DNA from: Anthropogastromicrobium sp963652495
GTDB taxonomy: Bacteria > Bacillota > Clostridia > Lachnospirales > Lachnospiraceae
Length of the DNA stretch: 64,000 bases
Direction of reading: 5' to 3'
NCBI GenBank assembly: GCA_963652495.1
Contig: CAVJTU010000006.1
Span: forward strand, 1 to 64,000
Shown: one piece after another, positions 59,462-64,000 of the stretch
Position numbering within the stretch: the first letter of the stretch is position 1
Layout of the letters: each line of letters opens with the position of its first letter
Notes under the pieces: generated by a model
Told to the model about the DNA's origin: nothing
The model's database searches: none
Seen by the model: the letters and a program-made list of their open reading frames with translations, nothing else
Translations under genes and position numbers: made by a program

Positions 59462-60514
59462 ATGGAAAAAGAAAAAATATTAGAGGTAAAGGATTTAAAG
59501 GTATCCTTTGAGACCTTTCAGGGAAGCGTGCAGGCAGTGCGCGGCGTTTCCTGGCATTTAAATAAAAAAGAAACCATCGCAATCGTCGGTGAGTCCGGCT
59601 GTGGAAAGACGGTCACGATTCAGACGGTTATCGGATTAAATCCAAAGAAAAACGGAAGCATCAAGGGTGGAGAGGTACTCTTTAACGGAGAAAACCTGCT
59701 CGATCTGACACCGCAGCAGATGCGTAAGCTTCAGGGAAATCAGCTGTCCATCATTTTTCAGGATCCATTCACCTTCTTAAATCCGACAATGACAGTCGGT
59801 GAGCAGATCATGGAGCCATATATGCAGCACTACAAGGTGTCCAGAAATGAGGCGAAACAAAAGGCGATCGAGATCTTAAAGATGATCTCACTTCCGTCCC
59901 CGGAGGAGAACATGAAGCGTTATCCGCATCAGCTCTCTGGTGGTATGCGTCAGCGTGTCATGATCGCAATGGCACTCATCTGCAATCCCAAGGTATTGTT
60001 TGCGGACGAGCCGACCACCGCGCTTGATGTAACCATTCAGGCACAGATTATTGAGTTGATGAACGATCTGAAGAATAAGATTGATACCTCGATTGTGCTG
60101 ATCACACACGATATGGGTGTTGTGGCAAATATGGCAGACCGCATTTACGTTATGTATGCAGGTCAGATCGTAGAGCACGGTGATTGTGACACGATCTTCC
60201 ATCATCCGAAGCATCCGTATACCTGGGGACTGTTAAGCAGTGTACCGCGTTTGGATAAAAGAGTCAGCGAGGATCTGTACTCCATCCCGGGTACGCCGCC
60301 AGATCTGTTGGCACCGCCGAAGGGATGTGCATTTGCTGCTCGCTGTAAGTATGCGATGAACATTTGTCGTACCAGTCAGCCGCCGTGCATTTCATTCTCT
60401 GAGCCGGATCATTATGCATCCTGTTGGCTGAACCATCCGGAGTGCATCAAGCGAAACGGCGCGCCAGTCAGTCCGGTAGAGTCACAGAGCGCAGACGCAC
60501 AGGAGGAAAACTGA
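59462..60514 (+). CDS. oppD: Oligopeptide ABC transporter ATP-binding protein OppD
   Basis: One of two ATPases of the importer. Walker A GESGCGKT, signature LSGGMRQR, Walker B VLFADEPTTALD, His-loop LITHDMG; C-terminal oligopeptide domain with the Cys-containing CAFAARCKYAMNIC...PPC segment, which in related DppD proteins can hold an iron-sulfur cluster. About 350 aa from ATG 59462, which has GAGAGG upstream; the earlier ATG at 59426 is less well supported. TGA overlaps the oppF ATG by one base. Confidence 0.95.
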   Translation: MEKEKILEVKDLKVSFETFQGSVQAVRGVSWHLNKKETIAIVGESGCGKTVTIQTVIGLNPKKNGSIKGGEVLFNGENLLDLTPQQMRKLQGNQLSIIFQDPFTFLNPTMTVGEQIMEPYMQHYKVSRNEAKQKAIEILKMISLPSPEENMKRYPHQLSGGMRQRVMIAMALICNPKVLFADEPTTALDVTIQAQIIELMNDLKNKIDTSIVLITHDMGVVANMADRIYVMYAGQIVEHGDCDTIFHHPKHPYTWGLLSSVPRLDKRVSEDLYSIPGTPPDLLAPPKGCAFAARCKYAMNICRTSQPPCISFSEPDHYASCWLNHPECIKRNGAPVSPVESQSADAQEEN

Positions 60515-61512
60515 TGGGACGTATAGAAAATGGAAAATCGAATGGCAAAGTGATTGGAGAACCGATTCTCGAACTGAAAAATGTAAAAACTACCTTCAAG
60601 GTTCCGAAGGGAATCTTAAAGGCGGTAAACGGTGTGGATTTGACCATCTACAAGGGTGAGACGGTTGGCCTTGTCGGCGAGTCCGGCTGTGGAAAGAGTA
60701 CGCTCGGAAAGACCATCATGCGTCTGTATCGCCCGGATGAGGGACAGGTACTGTTCGAGGGACGTGATATCTGGACGTACAAGAAAAAAGAAAAGAAAGA
60801 ATACACCAAAAATGTGCAGATGATCTTTCAGGATCCATATGCCTGCCTGGACCCGCTTAGTGTTGTCAGCGATATTGTGGCAGAGGGCATGAAGATTCAC
60901 AAAATGTATAAAGGACAGGAACTTGAGGATCGCGTGCTGGAACTTTTGAAAATGGTCGGCTTAAATAAAGACCATGCGAATCGCTTCCCACACGAGTTCT
61001 CTGGTGGACAACGACAGCGTATCGGAATTGCAAGAGCACTTTCTCTTGAGCCAAAGCTAATCGTCTGCGATGAGCCGATCTCTGCGCTTGACGTTTCGAT
61101 TCAGGCACAGGTCGTTAATTTATTAAAACGTCTTCAGCAGCAGATGGGGCTTTCCTATCTGTTTATCACACACGATTTGTCGATGGTGCGTCAGATTTCA
61201 AATCGTATCGCCGTTATGTATCTGGGCTCCCTTGTCGAGATCGCAGACAGCGAGGATATCTATATTAAGAACCGCCATCCATACACGAAGGCACTTCTTT
61301 CCGCCATCCCGATTGCCGATCCGACAATCGAGCGAGAGCGACAAAGAATCTTGCTTCAGGGCGATGTGCCAAGTCCGGTTAATCTGCCGCAGGGCTGCAA
61401 TTTCTGCAACCGCTGTCCGTATGCGACTGAGCTGTGCAAGAAAGAAAAGCCGGTTCTTCGCGAGATCGAGCCGGGTCACTTTACGGCGTGCCACCGGGCA
61501 GAGGAGATGTAA
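60514..61512 (+). CDS. oppF: Oligopeptide ABC transporter ATP-binding protein OppF
   Basis: Second ATPase, 332 aa. Walker A GESGCGKST, signature FSGGQRQR, Walker B LIVCDEPISALD, and the C-terminal CNFCNRCPYATELC segment, again a four-Cys arrangement as in DppD/OppF proteins that may bind an iron-sulfur cluster. Start ATG 60514 with AGGAGG 8 nt upstream, overlapping the oppD stop. Last gene of the opp cluster, which therefore has all five subunits. Confidence 0.95.
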   Translation: MGRIENGKSNGKVIGEPILELKNVKTTFKVPKGILKAVNGVDLTIYKGETVGLVGESGCGKSTLGKTIMRLYRPDEGQVLFEGRDIWTYKKKEKKEYTKNVQMIFQDPYACLDPLSVVSDIVAEGMKIHKMYKGQELEDRVLELLKMVGLNKDHANRFPHEFSGGQRQRIGIARALSLEPKLIVCDEPISALDVSIQAQVVNLLKRLQQQMGLSYLFITHDLSMVRQISNRIAVMYLGSLVEIADSEDIYIKNRHPYTKALLSAIPIADPTIERERQRILLQGDVPSPVNLPQGCNFCNRCPYATELCKKEKPVLREIEPGHFTACHRAEEM

Positions 61513-61514
61513 AA

Positions 61515-61640
61515 GGGACGCCAGGAAGGTTTATGAAAGGCACCTCGACAGACAGATTTTGTCGGCGAGCCTAACCGCTTCGCTTTACGGCGTCGCCTCG
61601 TAAAACTTCTGTCTCGGCACCATTAAGAAAACGAGGCGTC
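61515..61640 (-). repeat. Dispersed intergenic repeat, family B, copy 4 (inverted)
   Basis: Minus-strand reading of 61557-61615 gives CGAGACAGAAGTTTTACGAG-GCGACGCCG and later GCTCGCCGACAAAATC, matching the head (GAGACGAGTTGCTTTTACGAGGCGA) and tail (GCCGACAAAACAATCGGCGA) of copy 1 with a short middle. Outer arms GGGACGCC (61514-61521) and GGCGTCCC close the element as an inverted repeat. It fills the gap between convergent oppF and the PucR-type gene. Confidence 0.7.
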
Positions 61641-61651
61641 CCAAGTGTACA

Positions 61652-62890
61652 TCACGTCTCCGACAAAAACTTCTCAATCTTAACGGCGGCCTGAAGCTGG
61701 AAGGTAATGTCGGCATCATCGAGGGAGACACCGAGCAGCTTTTCAAGCTTTTCGAGTCGTCCGAGCAGTGTATTTCGGTGAAGAAAAAGTGCATTTGCTG
61801 TCTGGACTTTGTTGCAGCGGCAGTCAAGCCACATACATAATGTTTCATACAGGTGAGCATCATGCGACTTGTCATATTCGTGGATCGGATCGAGAAAGCG
61901 TGATGTATACTCGCGCATGACAGATGCGAGAGGAATTTCAAATAGCAGCTGATAAAAGCCAAGATCGGTATAGGTAATCAGATGGCGGTCGGCACCGAGC
62001 AGCTTCCATGCAAGCAGGCTTCGTTTTGCATGAATGAAAGATTCGCGGATGCCAAAAAGACGCGAGCGGATATTGCCTTTTCCGGTGCAAAATTTGGTGC
62101 CGGGATATTGCTGCTCCATGCGAAGCACCAGTGATTCAAAGAAAGCATCCGCGGATTGCTCCTGAGAATCGGTATTGACAGGAAGTACGAAAACATTTGA
62201 ACTGTTTCGGGCGACATGCCAGTTGCTGCCGGTTTCCTTAGATGCGATGTAGCCAAGCTTATTTGCCAGCATACGGAAAAATTCAGATGGCGTCTCAGTA
62301 AAGGATGAGCCGTGTGTAGATTCCTGTTTTTGAAAATATTCGGTAGCATTCATCATTTCAAAGATGTATACGCAATATTTGTAGCTGGGCAGATAGCCGA
62401 GAAACAGAGCCTGATTGAGTGTTGAAAGTTCATCGACATCCGTATTTTGAAAGAACAGCGAATACCAGAAAGTATTTGCAATCATCGAATCCTTTTCACG
62501 GTTCTCGATTAAGTTTATGATATCCTTTGTGATGGAGTTTACGTAGGCGCGGCTTGTGTGCGAGAAAACCGGAAGCTTTAACTCATCGGCCAACTGACGA
62601 ATTTCATCGTCGAGATTTTCTTCGAGGATGTAGTGCCGGCCGACAAGAAACAGGATACCGGCGGCATCATTTTGTGCTGCGTCACGAATCAGCTGGGCCA
62701 GCTCTACCTTTTCCACGATGGAGTTTGCACCATAATAAATCAAAAATTCACCGCCGCTCACCCACTCTCCGATCGGAGGACACAGGATCACGTATGGCCA
62801 AGTGACCGTCCGTGAGAGACCTGCGGCTCCGCCGATTAGCTTCATGTGGGACAGAGACGGCAGCGATAGTAAATCTTTTGCAGTAGTCAT
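61652..62890 (-). CDS. PucR-family transcriptional regulator
   Basis: 412 aa. N-terminal PucR sensor domain (about 1-125: TTAKDLLSLPSLSHMKLIGGAAGLSRTVTWPYVILCPPIGEWVSGGEFLIYYG), a central region related to GGDEF-like domains, and a C-terminal helix-turn-helix (LYETLCMWLDCRCNKVQTANALFLHRNTLLGRLEKLEKLLGVSLDD). Members commonly activate catabolic genes in response to a metabolite. Start ATG 62890 has AAGGAGG 8 nt upstream; the frame extends eight codons farther without a site. It lies between opp and the divergent amidohydrolase, so it probably controls one or both. Confidence 0.92.
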   Translation of the reverse strand: MTTAKDLLSLPSLSHMKLIGGAAGLSRTVTWPYVILCPPIGEWVSGGEFLIYYGANSIVEKVELAQLIRDAAQNDAAGILFLVGRHYILEENLDDEIRQLADELKLPVFSHTSRAYVNSITKDIINLIENREKDSMIANTFWYSLFFQNTDVDELSTLNQALFLGYLPSYKYCVYIFEMMNATEYFQKQESTHGSSFTETPSEFFRMLANKLGYIASKETGSNWHVARNSSNVFVLPVNTDSQEQSADAFFESLVLRMEQQYPGTKFCTGKGNIRSRLFGIRESFIHAKRSLLAWKLLGADRHLITYTDLGFYQLLFEIPLASVMREYTSRFLDPIHEYDKSHDAHLYETLCMWLDCRCNKVQTANALFLHRNTLLGRLEKLEKLLGVSLDDADITFQLQAAVKIEKFLSET

Positions 62891-62902
62891 AGAAGAAACC
62901 TC

Positions 62903-62915
62903 CTTGTCAGACAAG
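62903..62915. promoter_or_regulatory. 13-bp palindrome in the pucR-amidohydrolase intergenic region
   Basis: CTTGTC-A-GACAAG, a perfect palindrome in the 73-nt divergent gap; it overlaps the Shine-Dalgarno of the pucR-type gene. A candidate operator for autoregulation and control of the amidohydrolase. Confidence 0.45.
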
Positions 62916-62963
62916 TGTACGTGATTTCTGCGAAAATTTCAATACAAAAGGGAGGAAAATGAC

Positions 62964-64000
62964 ATGAGAACGATCATTTATGCAAGAGTCATCGATTCCG
63001 TATCGGATGCGCCAATCGAAAACGGAATGGTCGAGATCGAGGATGACCATATCGTATATGTCGGAGAAAAGCGTGAATGCACCGACTCGGATGCGCAGAT
63101 CTTTGATCTGGAAGGAAAGACCGTTATGCCGGGCTTTATTGATGCGCATGCGCACCTTTGCGGAAGCGAGAGTATTCACAAGACAGGCGATACGCCGTAT
63201 GATCTGCTTTTGACAACTGTGCGCGATCTGGAAGATCTGGTAGATGCCGGTGTGACAGGCGTGCGTGATATGAGTGCATTTGGTGCCTCATTAAAGCGTG
63301 CGGTTGAGGCAGGGCTGATCAAAGGGCCGCGTATCATGCCGGGTGGAAGAGTCATGAGCATTTCTTCCGGTCACTGTGATTTAAATCCGATGCTGACACC
63401 GGAGGAATCCAATAAGCATGACCTGATCGGATGTATTGTAGACGGTCCGGAGGATTGCTATCGAAAGACCAGACAGCAGTTTCGCGAGGGAGCACAATTT
63501 ATCAAAATCTGTGCGACGGGCGGTGTGTCTTCCGCAGTCGATGATTTCAATGATATTGAATTTTCACCGGAAGAGATTCGCGTAATTGTAGAGGAGGCAG
63601 CACGTCATAACACCTACGTTACGGCGCATTGCACCGGAACGGAAGGTACCAGGCAGGCCATCAAAAACGGCGTAAAATGCATCGAGCATGGCGTATTATT
63701 GGATGAGGAGTGTGCACAGCTGATGGCCAAGAAGAACATTCCGCTTGTCACTACACTTTCCGTATCGCTCGGCATTGCCGACATGAAAGGTCTGCCGGAG
63801 CATATGATGAGAAAAGCCAAGGCACTCGGCGATGCATCTAAGCATTCCTTTGCGCTGGCACATCAATATGGCATTCGCGTTGCGCTCGGAACAGATTATT
63901 CCAACTCTCCTAATACACCATATCACGAGATCGGAAAAGAGTTTTACAGCCTGACGCGCTGCGGCTATTCCAATATGGAAGCCATCAAAGCAGGTACGAT
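62964..64000 (+). CDS. Amidohydrolase-superfamily metal-dependent hydrolase (3' end outside window)
   Basis: First 345 residues of a metal-dependent amidohydrolase related to imidazolonepropionase and to Xaa-Pro or other dipeptide-cleaving members. Metal site: HAH (PGFIDAHAHLCG, about 60-66), the Lys of FIKICATGG (about 176, the likely carbamylated ligand), His in VTAHCTG (about 220), His in CIEHG (about 240) and Asp in GTDYSN (about 312). GGGAGG at 62949-62954 precedes ATG 62964. The frame is open to the end of the window. Divergent from the PucR-type gene and close to opp, so a role in breaking down an imported peptide or acylated amino acid is likely; substrate unknown. Confidence 0.9.
   Translation, partial: MRTIIYARVIDSVSDAPIENGMVEIEDDHIVYVGEKRECTDSDAQIFDLEGKTVMPGFIDAHAHLCGSESIHKTGDTPYDLLLTTVRDLEDLVDAGVTGVRDMSAFGASLKRAVEAGLIKGPRIMPGGRVMSISSGHCDLNPMLTPEESNKHDLIGCIVDGPEDCYRKTRQQFREGAQFIKICATGGVSSAVDDFNDIEFSPEEIRVIVEEAARHNTYVTAHCTGTEGTRQAIKNGVKCIEHGVLLDEECAQLMAKKNIPLVTTLSVSLGIADMKGLPEHMMRKAKALGDASKHSFALAHQYGIRVALGTDYSNSPNTPYHEIGKEFYSLTRCGYSNMEAIKAGT

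Overview
The window reads as chromosomal DNA from a low-to-moderate G+C Gram-positive anaerobe of the Clostridia, most likely a gut Lachnospiraceae (Roseburia/Agathobacter/Butyrivibrio-like). This is an inference from several things seen together: sigma-A type promoters, strong GGAGG ribosome binding sites, a CIRCE-controlled hrcA-grpE-dnaK-dnaJ operon, acetate kinase, a domain-swapped GH3 beta-glucosidase of the Butyrivibrio/Ruminococcus kind, many sortase-free NlpC/P60 and amidase wall enzymes, and families of intergenic palindromic repeats. I see no rRNA, tRNA, CRISPR array, prophage, transposase or plasmid genes.

Layout. 0-10.7 kb: trpS (of the TrpRS-II type), a convergent GH3 glucosidase, a CNNM/CorC-type ion transporter preceded by a tiny translationally coupled acidic leader ORF, a heterodimeric ABC exporter and a convergent short-chain dehydrogenase. 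11-22.4 kb: a large secreted SH3-NlpC/P60 wall hydrolase with a long structured 5' leader, trkA-trkH potassium uptake, proB-proA on the minus strand, a formate/nitrite channel, two tandem XRE regulators and a second, membrane-anchored NlpC/P60 enzyme. 22.5-30.2 kb: minus-strand gtrA-like / yfhO-like / argH run, then a divergent membrane-anchored muramoyl amidase and ackA. 30.2-40.3 kb: lepA-hemW, a small membrane protein, the class I heat-shock operon and a GNAT acetyltransferase. 40.3-46.4 kb: a BceRS-like two-component system with its FtsX-type ABC transporter, and a RelB-YoeB type toxin-antitoxin pair. 46.4-50 kb: a Lon-like AAA+ ATPase without protease domain and a divergent gluzincin metallopeptidase. 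50-64 kb: two S9 peptidases, a D-lactate-dehydrogenase-like enzyme, a complete oligopeptide ABC importer, a PucR-type regulator and a divergent amidohydrolase that runs off the window end.

How the genes fit together. The last 15 kb look like a peptide or peptide-derivative scavenging region: extracytoplasmic capture and import (Opp), intracellular cleavage (two S9 enzymes, M61-like peptidase, metal-dependent amidohydrolase) and a PucR regulator placed between importer and hydrolase. Wall-turnover enzymes and K+ transport sit side by side at 11-16 kb. The stress part (hrcA operon, BceRS-ABC, toxin-antitoxin, AAA+) is classical in gene content.

Most noteworthy non-routine observations: the coupled Asp-rich mini-ORF in front of the CNNM transporter gene (possible Mg2+-sensing leader), a dispersed ~150 bp intergenic repeat family with at least four substantial copies plus fragments, a second short palindromic repeat family, a pseudoknot-like intergenic structure at 46.6 kb, a structured leader before the 735-aa wall hydrolase, a BceR-like operator, and an AAA+ protein with a substituted Walker B residue. 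None of these proves a new system; each is given with its test. All family assignments are from reading the sequences, not from database searches.
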